A stretch of DNA of 64,000 nucleotides, from positions 381,016-445,015 of the forward strand of contig NZ_AP018223.1 of assembly GCF_002368035.1 (NCBI RefSeq), written 5' to 3'. Within the stretch, counting starts at the first letter, position 1, and each line of letters opens with the position of its first letter. The translations under genes were made by a program, and so were the position numbers. The notes under the pieces were generated by a model. It saw only the letters and a program-made list of their open reading frames with translations. It did not search any database and was not told the DNA's origin. Positions 41,220 to 51,233 of the stretch are shown in pieces. This stretch comes from Nostoc linckia NIES-25 (lineage in GTDB: Bacteria; Cyanobacteriota; Cyanobacteriia; Cyanobacteriales; Nostocaceae).

Positions 41220-44200
41220 CTAAAACCGTGTTTGATACTCCACTACGGCACGACTATCATCGGTTAAATTAGTGGAAGCACGGACACGAAATTCATCGTT
41301 TATCCGGTAATTAAGCCCCCATTGGAAGGGGTCATTTGTTGTTAAAATTTTGATGCTAGAAAAGGATATCTTAGAAGTAATATCAACTCCGGCTTCGGCT
41401 GCTAATTCCAAAGTTGAATTGCTTCTTCCCGCTTCAGGATTTTCAGAGATAATGGTAGGAAATATCCGCAGTTCGCTTAAACCAAAGGTATTACCAATCT
41501 GGTTAAAAGTTGATTGAAAATTGTTGAACACAGCTGAGCCTGCGATGTTAATTAGGCCCAAAGTACTGTCAGCACGTCCTTGGGTGTCTACAAACCCACC
41601 TCCCAAAAGAGCAACAATTTCGGTTTGACTGCGTGATGGGCTGCTGGTAAGTTCTAGATTTTCATTTAGCTTACTGGCGAGACCGTTAATAGTAGCTTCG
41701 ACTCGAACGCTTTCCAAGCCTGATAAACCTGTGGTGTTTATTCGGCTGAAATCATTACTTTGAGTTACATCTAGTACTTTAGCAAACAGCCGAATATCTA
41801 AGTCAGGATCGCGGGGTTGGGAGGGACTAAAAGTTGCAGTGTGTTTATAGCCGCGAACAAGGTTAAATTGGGTAGTAAATAAATTTACGCCACCTTTTTC
41901 TAATTGGATGGTACCATCGGGTACGGGCTGATTGATTGAGCCATTGACTATCAGATTACCACTGGCGCGGAAGCTAAGAATAGGTGGACGGGTAATTTGG
42001 ACGTTTTTACCTAGTTCTAAATCTAGATTATTAAATCTGGCGATACCTGAGGGTAAGGCTGGAATTTCCTTTTGATTCTGCTTATTAGCTTTTGTGGATG
42101 ATAAGCCAAGACCGCTATCGGTTGCAGATGTATCGGTGTCGGTAGATTCTGCCAACAACACCTGACCGTCAAACAAATCTACTCTACCGCCAATTAGGGG
42201 GTTGAGAGCAGAACCAGTAATCTGCAAATTACCGCTAGCGCCTCCTTGGTAAAGTCCTTTGAGATTCAATGCTAGCTGTTCGAGATTAATGGTTAGAGGA
42301 TTGTTGATAGTCGCTTTCTCATTGTTAAAGATGGGAATTTCTCCAGCAACTTCTACCTTTCCTCTGCTAAATCTACCTTGAAGATTTTCTACTAAGATGC
42401 GGTCAAAATTAAACAGTACTTTACCTGTAACACGTCTGAGTTTACCCGGCAAAGCTTGGGCTGAAAAAGTAGCATTATTAACAGTGGCAATTCCATCTAC
42501 CTGTGGTTGTTGCAATGTTCCCCGCACTTTCAGGTCTACTTGTCCTTCACCTTTCTCAAAAACCACTTGATTAGTCAATGCGTTTAACAGTCCTAATCCT
42601 TCGTTTTCTAACTTCACGTCCAAACTGATTTGGTCGCTGTCTGGTGCCACCGTTGCAAAAGGCAATTTATAAGGTATGCTGCCAGTAATATCCACAGGTT
42701 GCGGCCCGCTAACTGCAACAGTACTACCAAAGTTTAAGCGTCCGTTGGCATAGCTGAAACTTGCGGTTGCTAACTGTATCGGGTTTTGATTCAATGTTCC
42801 TTCTGTAATTTGCAATTCCCCTCTGGCTTGGGGATTTCCAATACTGCCTGCTAAAGCTGCTGTAGCGTTTACATTACCTGTAATGCCAACTGGCAATTTC
42901 ACAAAATTATTCAAGACTTGTACGGGAAAATTATTCACCCGCAATTGACCAGATTGTTCATCACCGCCAATGTTACCTGTGAAGGCAATCAGCCTGTTTT
43001 GAGATTCGATGCGTAAAGGTCGCAAACTCAAAACACTATTTTCAAAGTTGCCTTCGGCAATCAATTTTTCAGCAGTATAATAACGACTGCGTTCTTCCTT
43101 TTTACCCCAGGCAAAGTTTTCTCCATTCAAATTAAATTGCACTGCCAATCCATTGCTGCCAGCTGTATCTAGAGCTACTTCGCCGTTGAAAGTGCCTTTT
43201 AAGTCAGCTAAATCCGGTATAGGACTGGAATCAAGTCGTTGTTGTTCCTCTTCTGCTACCAAGGCTTCAATTTCAGAAAATCGCTGGAGTTGGCCCAATA
43301 AAGGCTCATTTGGCCAGCCTTGGGGGTTGGTGGTCAAATCCGCTGCTGTACCGTAGTTCGGCTTTGAACCACCTTGTAAATCTTGTAAATCAAAGACCTG
43401 CGCTACAGCCAGAACATCTTCGATTTTGCCTTGGTTGACATTGAGTTTACCTTTTAGTTGGGGGCCTTGAGCCGTTTGAGCAAAAGTACCAACGGCAGCA
43501 TAACTACTGTTACCTTTGATAAATTGGCTACTAGTTAGAGTGGCGTTACCATTACTGTAACGGAATTGAGCTGCTAAACGATCGCCCTTTAATCGTCCAA
43601 TTTCTGGGTTGGCGATCGCTAAATTTCCGTTTGTTGCAAATGTCTCTTGATTAAAAACCAAATCCCCTGTTAACAATCCAGCTATTTTGCCAGTACCGAG
43701 ACGAGTACTCGGTGGTGGCGTCAAATTCAAGATTTGTAAGGGGAAGCTTGCAACTTTGAGCGTCCAGTCATTTCCTTTGACATTACCTGAAGCCGATGCT
43801 TCCTGCCATTTTACTAAAAAGGATTGCGGGCGATTATTGGCATCGAAATTGAAGGCAAGGCGATCGCGATTTCCTGCTAAATTTAAACTCGACCCGCGTC
43901 CTTGTGCTGTGTTGATATTTCCAGTTAACAGCGGCTCAAAGGCAATATCTTGAACAACGAAGTCTCGTAAATTAATTTGTCCGACTACATTTGGCAAAGG
44001 TAGCTTGCCAGTGACTTGTCCGTTAAAATTTATTCTCCCCGCCACCGCAACCTGATTAGGAAGATTCACGGGTAACTGTTTTAAGTCGTAATTCTCAGCT
44101 TGGATATTCAGATTTAGGGCAGTAATTTCCGGTATCCCCGATCCTTTGGCGTTGGCTAATATGCTACCAGTAACATTTAAACCGGGGGCAGTTGCTTGCT

Positions 44201-47177
44201 CAATGGTTAGCCTTTCACCATTCCAAGCGATCGCAGCTGTCAGCGGTCGTTCAAGACCTGGGAGACCTTGGGATAACTGCACCTGTCCAGCAGCACGCAC
44301 ATCAGCTAATTGAGACGATGCCAGCGTGCCAGCTAATTGCAACTTGCCGCCAAATCGACCCCGCAATTGCTGATTTAACCGATTTAATTCCACACCGGAA
44401 GCATCAATAATTCCTTGATAGCGACCATTCGCCACTTGAATATTAGAAGCTGCGATCGTTCCGCCAGCAACATTGATTTGTCCCTGACCAACGGCTTGGA
44501 TTGTTTGCGGTTGAAAGGACTCAACAGAACCCGCGACGTTGACTTGACCAGTTAAGGTTCCTCGCAATTGTGGTGGTACTGCTGCCAACTGCTGCAACGG
44601 TACGTTATTTGCCTGAACTCGTGCTTGGTATACACCATTACCCACTTGGATATTAGAAGCTGCGATCGTTCCACCGCCAACATTTATTAGTGCTTGGCCG
44701 TTGGCTTGGATTGCTTTTGGTTCAAAAGAATCAACTAATCCCGCAACGTTAAACTGACCATTTAACGCACCTTGAAACTGCGGTGGTACTGCTGCCAACT
44801 GTCGCACAGGTACATTGTTAGCCTGGATTTGCGCTTGGTATGCACCATTAACAAGTTGGATATTAGAGGCTGTAATTATTCCCCGTCCAACATTTATCCG
44901 TGCTTGACCGCTGGCTTGGATGGCTTGGGGTTGGAAAGACTCAACAGAACCCGCCACATCTACTTCACCGCTTAACCTACCTTGAAACTGCTTTGGTACT
45001 GCTGCCAACTGCTGCACAGGTACATTCTTCGCCTGGACTTGCGCCTGATATAAACCATCAACAAGTTGAATATTTTTTGCTGTAACCGTACCACCGCCAA
45101 TGGCAAGGCGACCTTCACCACTGCCACGCAGAGTTTTTAGACTGAAATTATCTGTGTTCCCTGCGATTTGGAACGTACCCGCCAAAGGATTATTTAAAGC
45201 TGGCGGAGACTGTTTCAATATTTGTCCCAGCCGCACATTATTAGCTACAAGTTGAGCAGAGAAATTTTGGTCTTGGAGTTGGATATTAGAAACTGCAACT
45301 GTACCGCCGCCAATGTTTACTGCTGCACCTTCAGTACGAATCGTGGCAATTTCAAATGGTGCTGTGCTACCTGAGAGGATGAGACGGCCATTGAATTGTG
45401 CGCCTGCCAAAGACACATTTTGCAGTTGATTTGTATCTACAAAACGTTGCACCTGCACCCCAGAGGCCACAGCAACAGCTTGCCAACGCTCATTGGCGTA
45501 ACTACCAGTAGCCCTGACTTTACCACCACCAACATTCAGAGCGACATTGCGGAAAGAGACGGTACGATTTGGAGCTATGGCCACTTCCCCAGTTCCCGGA
45601 TAAGTTCCGTTAGGGGCTTGAAACTGTACTACAGTCTGGACATTGGTACCACCGCCGAATAGTTGGGCTGTAGCGGAGAGATTACCGATTTGAAAAGCGG
45701 GTGTTGTATCGTAAACTTTAGCGATCGCATCCCCTGGAACATTCTTAGCCGCAAAATTCAAATCCAATCGCGGATTTTTACCAATTGCAATTGTGCCAGC
45801 CCCTGTAATCTGACCGCCTACTTTCGCGAACCCTTGAATATCTTTGAGAGTAATTAAAGACGAATTAGTAACAAGCTGAAATTTACTACTAATACTATTG
45901 AAATCGAGCTTGTCAATCCGGGCAGTTTGGATCGTGGCAACTTTGCCTGAGAAAATTGGCTCTTTAGTCGATCCAGTAATCTGCAAATCTGCTTGTACTT
46001 GTCCAGCTACAGGTACAGGTAGTTTTACCTTGAGAGTCTCTTGGGCATCTGGTAAACTCACCGCATTTACACGTGCTGCCAAGTTGAAGCCTGCTTGAGT
46101 GTCAATAATTCCCTTAGCCACCAAAGGAATTTTGCCATAGTTGCTAGTAATATTATCTAACTGCAATTGGGTTCCCTGGAAGCGGAGGTTTCCTTGGCTA
46201 TTGCTCAACACTTGCGGCACTTTCGGCAATTCAACCGTTACCCCTGCAACAGTAGCACTGCCAAACAATAAAGTCGGCTGTTGCGGTGTCAACTGAACTA
46301 ACAAGTCACCATTGACTCGACCCGCTTGTAAATTCACTGGTAACTCAATGAGGCGAGTAATATCCGCAGCCAGGAAATCTTGTACTCGCAACTGCAAATT
46401 TCCTGCTAATGCCTTAGAACGGGTCTCTCCCTGAATAGAAATACTGCCACCACTGTCTGCTTGACCCCGGACTTCCAACCGGATCAGCTGATTATTTGCT
46501 AAAAGTTGGGCAGAGCCGCTCAGGTCGGAAAATGATACGGGATGTTGACTAGTGATTGGGGACTGGGAGTTATTCGCCTTGTTTGTTTGCCCCCTCTGCT
46601 CCCTGCCCCCTGCCCCCTGCTCCTCTGCCACTCTGCTCCCCTGTCCATCCCTCTTCTGCGGCATTAATGCCAACTTCGCATTGCGAAACCGCAGTTTGTC
46701 CAAATCAGTTTTAAGAACGCCGGCTTCACCTGACGATGCGATTTCGGTGGAAACCCAGCGCCCTTGGTCATCCTGTTGGATGAAAATATCTGGATTCACT
46801 AAGGTCACATCTAGCTTCAGGTGGCGGTTAAAAATTAACTGCAAGAGGTTAAAAGTCACCTCCACAGCTTCGACTGTAGCTCGATCTGGATCTGTGGGTG
46901 TAGCGGGGATCGCTGAGGCACCAAACTGTACTCCTGTCAAAGAAAATTGTGTGACTCTTCCGAGTTCTACTGGACGGTTGAGTGTTGTAGTAAGACTTTG
47001 TTGTGCCAAAGGCGTCAACTCTTTTTGGACAAAAATCCACAACCGCCAAATCCCGCCGACAATTCCAATCAGCAAAAGTCCTCCCAAAGCAATGCCACCG
47101 CGACTCAAAACCAGCAACCAGAGACGCTTACGAATAGGAGAGGGGGAGTAACGATCTTGATTGGGAGATTTAATCAT
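41220..47177 (-). CDS. TamB-like translocation/assembly (DUF490) protein, very large
   Basis: 1985 residues. An N-terminal signal anchor (about 28-50, GGIALGGLLLIGIVGGIWRL) precedes a long beta-repeat taco. The C-terminal 450 residues (FNNLDLELGKNVQITRPPIL, VEATINGLASKLNENLELTS, RVRASTNLTDDSRAVVEYQT) are the TamB/DUF490 domain, ending in F like outer-membrane-associated proteins. Four 70-residue repeats lie at about residues 640-920. Residues about 172-208 are repeat-derived filler. It likely carries lipid or assembles proteins between the two membranes. Confidence 0.88.
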   Translation of the reverse strand: MIKSPNQDRYSPSPIRKRLWLLVLSRGGIALGGLLLIGIVGGIWRLWIFVQKELTPLAQQSLTTTLNRPVELGRVTQFSLTGVQFGASAIPATPTDPDRATVEAVEVTFNLLQLIFNRHLKLDVTLVNPDIFIQQDDQGRWVSTEIASSGEAGVLKTDLDKLRFRNAKLALMPQKRDGQGSRVAEEQGAGGREQRGQTNKANNSQSPITSQHPVSFSDLSGSAQLLANNQLIRLEVRGQADSGGSISIQGETRSKALAGNLQLRVQDFLAADITRLIELPVNLQAGRVNGDLLVQLTPQQPTLLFGSATVAGVTVELPKVPQVLSNSQGNLRFQGTQLQLDNITSNYGKIPLVAKGIIDTQAGFNLAARVNAVSLPDAQETLKVKLPVPVAGQVQADLQITGSTKEPIFSGKVATIQTARIDKLDFNSISSKFQLVTNSSLITLKDIQGFAKVGGQITGAGTIAIGKNPRLDLNFAAKNVPGDAIAKVYDTTPAFQIGNLSATAQLFGGGTNVQTVVQFQAPNGTYPGTGEVAIAPNRTVSFRNVALNVGGGKVRATGSYANERWQAVAVASGVQVQRFVDTNQLQNVSLAGAQFNGRLILSGSTAPFEIATIRTEGAAVNIGGGTVAVSNIQLQDQNFSAQLVANNVRLGQILKQSPPALNNPLAGTFQIAGNTDNFSLKTLRGSGEGRLAIGGGTVTAKNIQLVDGLYQAQVQAKNVPVQQLAAVPKQFQGRLSGEVDVAGSVESFQPQAIQASGQARINVGRGIITASNIQLVNGAYQAQIQANNVPVRQLAAVPPQFQGALNGQFNVAGLVDSFEPKAIQANGQALINVGGGTIAASNIQVGNGVYQARVQANNVPLQQLAAVPPQLRGTLTGQVNVAGSVESFQPQTIQAVGQGQINVAGGTIAASNIQVANGRYQGIIDASGVELNRLNQQLRGRFGGKLQLAGTLASSQLADVRAAGQVQLSQGLPGLERPLTAAIAWNGERLTIEQATAPGLNVTGSILANAKGSGIPEITALNLNIQAENYDLKQLPVNLPNQVAVAGRINFNGQVTGKLPLPNVVGQINLRDFVVQDIAFEPLLTGNINTAQGRGSSLNLAGNRDRLAFNFDANNRPQSFLVKWQEASASGNVKGNDWTLKVASFPLQILNLTPPPSTRLGTGKIAGLLTGDLVFNQETFATNGNLAIANPEIGRLKGDRLAAQFRYSNGNATLTSSQFIKGNSSYAAVGTFAQTAQGPQLKGKLNVNQGKIEDVLAVAQVFDLQDLQGGSKPNYGTAADLTTNPQGWPNEPLLGQLQRFSEIEALVAEEEQQRLDSSPIPDLADLKGTFNGEVALDTAGSNGLAVQFNLNGENFAWGKKEERSRYYTAEKLIAEGNFENSVLSLRPLRIESQNRLIAFTGNIGGDEQSGQLRVNNFPVQVLNNFVKLPVGITGNVNATAALAGSIGNPQARGELQITEGTLNQNPIQLATASFSYANGRLNFGSTVAVSGPQPVDITGSIPYKLPFATVAPDSDQISLDVKLENEGLGLLNALTNQVVFEKGEGQVDLKVRGTLQQPQVDGIATVNNATFSAQALPGKLRRVTGKVLFNFDRILVENLQGRFSRGKVEVAGEIPIFNNEKATINNPLTINLEQLALNLKGLYQGGASGNLQITGSALNPLIGGRVDLFDGQVLLAESTDTDTSATDSGLGLSSTKANKQNQKEIPALPSGIARFNNLDLELGKNVQITRPPILSFRASGNLIVNGSINQPVPDGTIQLEKGGVNLFTTQFNLVRGYKHTATFSPSQPRDPDLDIRLFAKVLDVTQSNDFSRINTTGLSGLESVRVEATINGLASKLNENLELTSSPSRSQTEIVALLGGGFVDTQGRADSTLGLINIAGSAVFNNFQSTFNQIGNTFGLSELRIFPTIISENPEAGRSNSTLELAAEAGVDITSKISFSSIKILTTNDPFQWGLNYRINDEFRVRASTNLTDDSRAVVEYQTRF
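44414..45253. repeat. Four tandem 210-bp repeats inside the tamB-like gene
   Basis: The landmark ending a unit (TTGGTA/TTGATA followed by CACCATT and TTGGATATTAGA) recurs at 44414, 44624, 44834 and 45044, exactly 210 bp apart. Each codes for 70 residues with the core VPVQQLAAVP, QLRGTLTGQVNVAGSVESF and INVGGGTIAASNIQ. Confidence 0.85.
46552..46662. repeat. STRR inserted in frame within the tamB-like gene
   Basis: CTGCTCCCTGCCCCCTGCCC-type low-complexity sequence, like that of spacers, encodes residues about 172-208 (SRVAEEQGAGGREQRGQTNK) of the protein. It is divisible into the frame and carries no stop. Confidence 0.75.
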
Positions 47178-47467
47178 TTCCTTTCACTGTACTAATTGCC
47201 GGATGCAGCGAGGACGCACAAGCATTAACTGGCACATTGATTCAGTATGCCATTTCCAGGATACGTTAACTAAACCCAAGACTTCATGGGTTAAGTTACG
47301 GCATTTGCTCAATCCAATACTTATGCTGAATGATGTTAGCGCTTTCAGGAAAATCCCAAGAAAGTGAAAATTGCCAAGAAAGTGAAAATTGTAAATGTGA
47401 CTTTCCCTGATGCACAACCTAGAACTTTAATATAAATAGATCTAGATCTGAAAATAATAGATAATTT

Positions 47468-47884
47468 ATGCGTGTTTTTGTGTTAATGTTTAATGCTCGA
47501 ACAGAAAATGAGGGAATTCACACAATTCGGAAGGGCGATCGCAATACAATTCTGATGTTCGAGTCAGAAGACGACGCCACGCGCTATGCCCTGATGCTGG
47601 AAGCTCAAGATTTCCCGACACCTACACCAGAGGCGATGGATGCTGAGGAAATCCAAGAATTTTGCGAAAGTGCCGGATATGATTGGGAGATCGTCACAGA
47701 AAACAGTAGCTCAGTTGTCACCCCTCCAGAAGTTAACGTTGAAGAAACCGACTGGCAACCAGATGACCAGAAAGAGGATATTCCTGAGGATTTCTTGGAT
47801 TCTAAGCAGCAGCCACCAGAAGACCCAGAATTGTCTGATTCTGAATTAGACAAAATTCGTCGCCAATTGGAAGGATTATTGTAA
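47468..47884 (+). CDS. DUF3110 domain-containing protein
   Basis: 138 residues. The N-terminal 75 residues (MRVFVLMFNARTENEGIHTI, FESEDDATRYALMLEAQDFP, SAGYDWEIV) are the cyanobacterial/plastid DUF3110 domain. The C-terminus is acidic and disordered (PDDQKEDIPEDFLDS). Function unknown. It is followed by murQ after an 86-bp STRR-filled gap on the same strand. Confidence 0.88.
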   Translation: MRVFVLMFNARTENEGIHTIRKGDRNTILMFESEDDATRYALMLEAQDFPTPTPEAMDAEEIQEFCESAGYDWEIVTENSSSVVTPPEVNVEETDWQPDDQKEDIPEDFLDSKQQPPEDPELSDSELDKIRRQLEGLL

Positions 47885-47888
47885 TTTG

Positions 47889-47960
47889 GTATGGGGCATA
47901 GGGCATTGGGCATTGGGCATTGGACTAATGACTAATGACTAATGACTAATGACTAATAAC
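47889..47960. repeat. STRRs (GGGCATT)n and (GACTAAT)n
   Basis: Three or four GGGCATT units and five GACTAAT units lie between the DUF3110 gene and murQ, ending just before the murQ ribosome site AAGGGG. Confidence 0.9.
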
Positions 47961-47970
47961 AAGGGGACAA

Positions 47971-48900
47971 ATGACAAACTTACAGGAACGCGGGCATCTT
48001 TTAACCGAACTAGTAAATCCTGACAGTCTGAACCTAGACCAGCTGAGTGCTCTGGAATTGGTCGAGCTGTTTAATAATGAAGATCGAAAGGCAGTCGCGG
48101 CAGTTGCAGCGGCGAAAGTTGAGTTGGCACAAGCCATTGAACGCACCGCAGAGCGTTTGCACCAAGGAGGACGCTTATTTTATGTTGGTGCGGGTACAAG
48201 TGGTAGGCTAGGGGTATTAGATGCTGCGGAGTGTCCCCCTACTTTTTGTACGCCTCCAGAGTTGGTACAGGGAATTATTGCTGGTGGTGCTGGGGCGCTG
48301 GTACGCAGTTCTGAGGATTTAGAAGACAGCATCGAAGATGGTGAAACTGCGATCGCAGGACGCCACATTACACAGTTAGATGTGGTAGTTGGTATCACAG
48401 CCGGCGGAACAACGCCATACGTCCACGGTGCCCTGAATGCGGCTCGTCAGCGGGGAGCCGCTACTATTTTTATCGCCTGTGTTCCCGCCGAACAAGTTAG
48501 CTTTGATGCTGATATTGACATTCGCCTATTAACAGGGCCAGAAATCGTTGCTGGTTCAACTCGCCTCAAAGCTGGTACAGCTACAAAATTAGCTTTAAAT
48601 ATCCTTTCCACTGGGGTGATGGTCAAGCTGGGTAAAGTTTACGGCAATCGTATGGTGGATGTGGCGGTGACAAATCAAAAGCTACGCGATCGCGCTTTGC
48701 GAATCTTACAAGACCTTACAGGTTTAAGCCGCGAAGCTGCTGGTTTTTTATTAGAACGTAGTGGCAAGTGGGTAAAGCTAGCTCTATTAATGCACTGGAC
48801 TGGTTTAGAAAAAGAAGATGGCGATCGGCTTCTTTCTCAACATCAAGGTAATCTCAGAGCAGCTGTTGTTAGCCACAAAAACCACAATCAACCCTTATGA
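47971..48900 (+). CDS. murQ: N-acetylmuramic acid 6-phosphate etherase MurQ
   Basis: 309 residues. SIS-domain sugar-phosphate motifs include FYVGAGTSGRLGVLDAAECP, AGGAGALVRSSEDLEDSIED and GITAGGTTPYVHGALNAAR. LTGPEIVAGSTRLKAGTATK follows. It removes lactate from MurNAc-6-P to give GlcNAc-6-P during peptidoglycan recycling. The ribosome site AAGGGG precedes the ATG. It is not next to anmK or a transport gene here. Confidence 0.96.
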   Translation: MTNLQERGHLLTELVNPDSLNLDQLSALELVELFNNEDRKAVAAVAAAKVELAQAIERTAERLHQGGRLFYVGAGTSGRLGVLDAAECPPTFCTPPELVQGIIAGGAGALVRSSEDLEDSIEDGETAIAGRHITQLDVVVGITAGGTTPYVHGALNAARQRGAATIFIACVPAEQVSFDADIDIRLLTGPEIVAGSTRLKAGTATKLALNILSTGVMVKLGKVYGNRMVDVAVTNQKLRDRALRILQDLTGLSREAAGFLLERSGKWVKLALLMHWTGLEKEDGDRLLSQHQGNLRAAVVSHKNHNQPL

Positions 48901-49517
48901 TTGCTGTATACTAACAGCCAGCAGCACTCTTAATAATCCGACAGCGGGCACTGTTTACAAAGTGAAAATCAGGGTTTGACCGAACCGTAAGCAGTGCTCA
49001 CTTCATAACAGTGGATTGCTTTTCTAATTATTAGAATAGCTACCAAATATCAGCGACAAACTAACAGCGATCGCAAACTCTTTATAGTATATTAATATTT
49101 GTTTATTTTAGTAAATCTTTATTATTATATTTTTTTGATAATCAAAATCAAAAAATATCTGGAATAGAAACTGCTATTGTTTTGAAAAAGAATTCAGGAC
49201 TTGTACGGATATGTTTTGGTGTGATAATCATTAAAATGAACTATACAATACTGAAATAAATTTAGTGATGTAAGCTATAGCAACTCAAGTTTAGTGATGA
49301 AATATTAGGATAAAAGCCAAATATGGCGATCGTAAACATCTGCGAGATAAATCATTTACTACCAATACTGTTACTATATTCCTCATTCTCCTTGTTTTTA
49401 ATAATTTTGATTTAGTCTGCTATGTAATAAATATATTTGCATTTATTAACATATCTCCTGACCCCTATACAGCTAGTGTGGGTTTTTCAACTAGCTTTTT
49501 AATAAAAGGAACAAAAT
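48901..49517. other. AT-rich spacer upstream of the phototaxis locus
   Basis: 617 bases. The first 120 are more GC-rich (TAATCCGACAGCGGGCACTG, CCGAACCGTAAGCAGTGCTC) and could fold; the rest is AT-rich. It should contain the promoter of the pix/ptx genes. A short AGGAACAAAAT ribosome site precedes the first gene. No small gene was convincing. Confidence 0.5.
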
Positions 49518-50729
49518 ATGGCCCAGTCGGAATTGATGGTTTCAAATAACTTAATGAATGAATTTAAAACTTGTACTCAACTACAATACAATGGCAAATT
49601 AAATATTAAAAGTTCAAAGGGCAGCCAATGGACTTTTTACTATCGCTTAGGACGCATAGTTTGGGCAACAGGGGGAACTCATCCCTTTCGGCGCTGGCGT
49701 AGACATATGGTTCAAAATTGTCCCCAGATTGACGTTGATAAATTACAGCTGCGCTCCCAAGACGTATCAATAGATTACTGGGATTATCGCTTAATAGAAA
49801 TCTTGCATAAAAAACAAAAAATCCAGAGGGAACAGCTTCAGTCTATTGCTGAAAACACCATAGCAGAACTATTATTTGACCTAGCTCTGCAAGCAAATTT
49901 TGCTTCTATTTCTTGCAATCGCAGCCAAGAAGTTATTTTAGAAACACCAATAAATTTCACGAGTGCAGAAATGTCTGTCAAACATATGCAAGACTCGTGG
50001 AAAATGTGGTCAGAAGCTGGTTTAGCAAATTTTTCTCCTGACTTGGCACCTGTTTTGCGACGACCAGAACAACTCCAGCAAATAGTGAGTCCATCTGTCT
50101 ACAAAAACTTTGTCAATTTCATCAACGGGAAATTTACTCTGCGAGATTTAGCCGTGAAAATGAAGCAAAGTGTACTACCGCTAAGCCGTTCGCTGCTTCC
50201 TTATATTCTTAAAGGAATTATTGAATTGGTGGAAGTACCTGACTTACCTTTAGTAGGGAGTGAAGTCAACAATAAAGGTGTCGCCCCACAACCAAAGAAG
50301 TCAAATGTTCCACTAGTTGCCTGCGTAGATGATAGTCCGCAGGTTTGTAAAATGCTGGAGGAGATTATTACTTCTAATGGACTAAGATTTGTCAAAATTG
50401 AAGATGCAGTACAAGCTCTACCAACTCTGATTCAACACAAACCAGACTTGATTTTCTTAGATTTGATTATGCCAGTCGCCAGTGGTTATGAAATCTGCAC
50501 TCAGTTGCGACGAATATCTGCCTTCGGCAATACGCCAGTGATTATATTAACAGGCAGCGATGGTCTTTTAGATAGAGTTCGTGCCAAGGTGGTCGGTTCT
50601 ACAGATTTTCTCACTAAACCTGTAGTGGCTGATAAGGTAATGGGTATAGTACGAAAATATTTACCGACACCGAGTGTATCCATTGACAAAAATAAATCTA
50701 ATGTAGAGGTTTTTAATCAAGCAAGTTAG
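49518..50729 (+). CDS. pixG: PatA/PixG-type response regulator (DUF4388 + receiver)
   Basis: 403 residues. The N-terminal half (about 13-240) is the PatA-type DUF4388 region, with GKLNIKSSKGSQWTFYYRLG, RIVWATGGTHPFRRWRRHM and FTLRDLAVKMK. The C-terminal receiver has Asp271/Asp272, phospho-acceptor Asp315 (LIFLDLIMP), Thr345 and Lys367. In cyanobacteria this class heads chemotaxis-like operons driving pilus motility. The order with PixH, I, J and L types supports the phototaxis assignment over heterocyst PatA. It is now 1.1 kb away from the next gene. Confidence 0.88.
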   Translation: MAQSELMVSNNLMNEFKTCTQLQYNGKLNIKSSKGSQWTFYYRLGRIVWATGGTHPFRRWRRHMVQNCPQIDVDKLQLRSQDVSIDYWDYRLIEILHKKQKIQREQLQSIAENTIAELLFDLALQANFASISCNRSQEVILETPINFTSAEMSVKHMQDSWKMWSEAGLANFSPDLAPVLRRPEQLQQIVSPSVYKNFVNFINGKFTLRDLAVKMKQSVLPLSRSLLPYILKGIIELVEVPDLPLVGSEVNNKGVAPQPKKSNVPLVACVDDSPQVCKMLEEIITSNGLRFVKIEDAVQALPTLIQHKPDLIFLDLIMPVASGYEICTQLRRISAFGNTPVIILTGSDGLLDRVRAKVVGSTDFLTKPVVADKVMGIVRKYLPTPSVSIDKNKSNVEVFNQAS

Positions 50730-50865
50730 TAATGTTTCTTAATGATTAATCGCCAGATTGTTTAATTTACTCAAGAATTTGATTTTTTAAAAATAGAACG
50801 TTAATTCTGGCTAACCATAACAAAACTTTTTACCAACAATAGATTAGCGATTCTCACTGATAATT

Positions 50866-50989
50866 CAATACAGTTTAGTTAAGACTAGATCCTTTCTAAC
50901 CCTCCTTAAAAAGGAGGAAACTAAGCCCCCTAAAAAAGGGAGGTTGGGGGGATCTTCTGGAGTTAAATACCGTTAACTGAACCGTATTG
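50866..50989. repeat. MITE-like element, family B, with terminal inverted repeats
   Basis: 124 bases. Ends CAATACAGTTTAGTTAA and TTAACTGAACCGTATTG are inverted repeats (15 of 17). Inside, AGATCC...CCCTCC and GGGAGG...GGATCT form a second pair around the familiar CCTTAAAAAGG cores. TGATAATT occurs on both outer sides (50858-50865 and 50992-50999), a possible target-site duplication. Confidence 0.75.
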
Positions 50990-51081
50990 AGTGATAATTA
51001 ACTTACTGGAGTGATAAATAAAAAATCTGAATCCAGAATTTAAGATATAGGAATAATATTTGATTTGGAGAAATACACGCT

Positions 51082-51160
51082 AGTAGGGTGCGTTAGCCTT
51101 TGGCGTAACGCACCAGTTAACAATTTAGGTGCGTTAGGCTACGCCATAACACACCCTACT
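51082..51160. repeat. MITE-like palindromic element, family A, copy 2
   Basis: 79 bases from AGTAGGGTGCGTTAGCCTTT to ATAACACACCCTACT, in opposite orientation to the copy at 33119-33196. The CACGCT left flank and CAAATC...CTCCTATA right flank are shared too. Confidence 0.85.
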
Positions 51161-51199
51161 GAAATGTTTTCATAAATCAAATCGGACTCCTATAGATAA

Positions 51200-51233
51200 T
51201 TAGGTGTGGTTTGAAACCGCATCTAATTTTTTT
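51200..51233 (+). terminator. Intrinsic terminator-like hairpin with no gene before it
   Basis: TTAGGTGTGGTTT pairs with AAACCGCATCTAA (11 of 13, including G-U) and is followed by seven T residues. It lies between two phototaxis genes and after a MITE-like element. Confidence 0.65.

Noticed and set aside
48901..49020. Possible structured RNA (GC-richer segment with GCAGTGCTCAC)
   Set aside because: Only loose complementarity; no known riboswitch or tRNA shape could be drawn.
49518..50729. Assignment as heterocyst-pattern gene patA
   Set aside because: Same family, but the order with PixH-, PixI-, PixJ- and PixL-type genes points to the phototaxis member.
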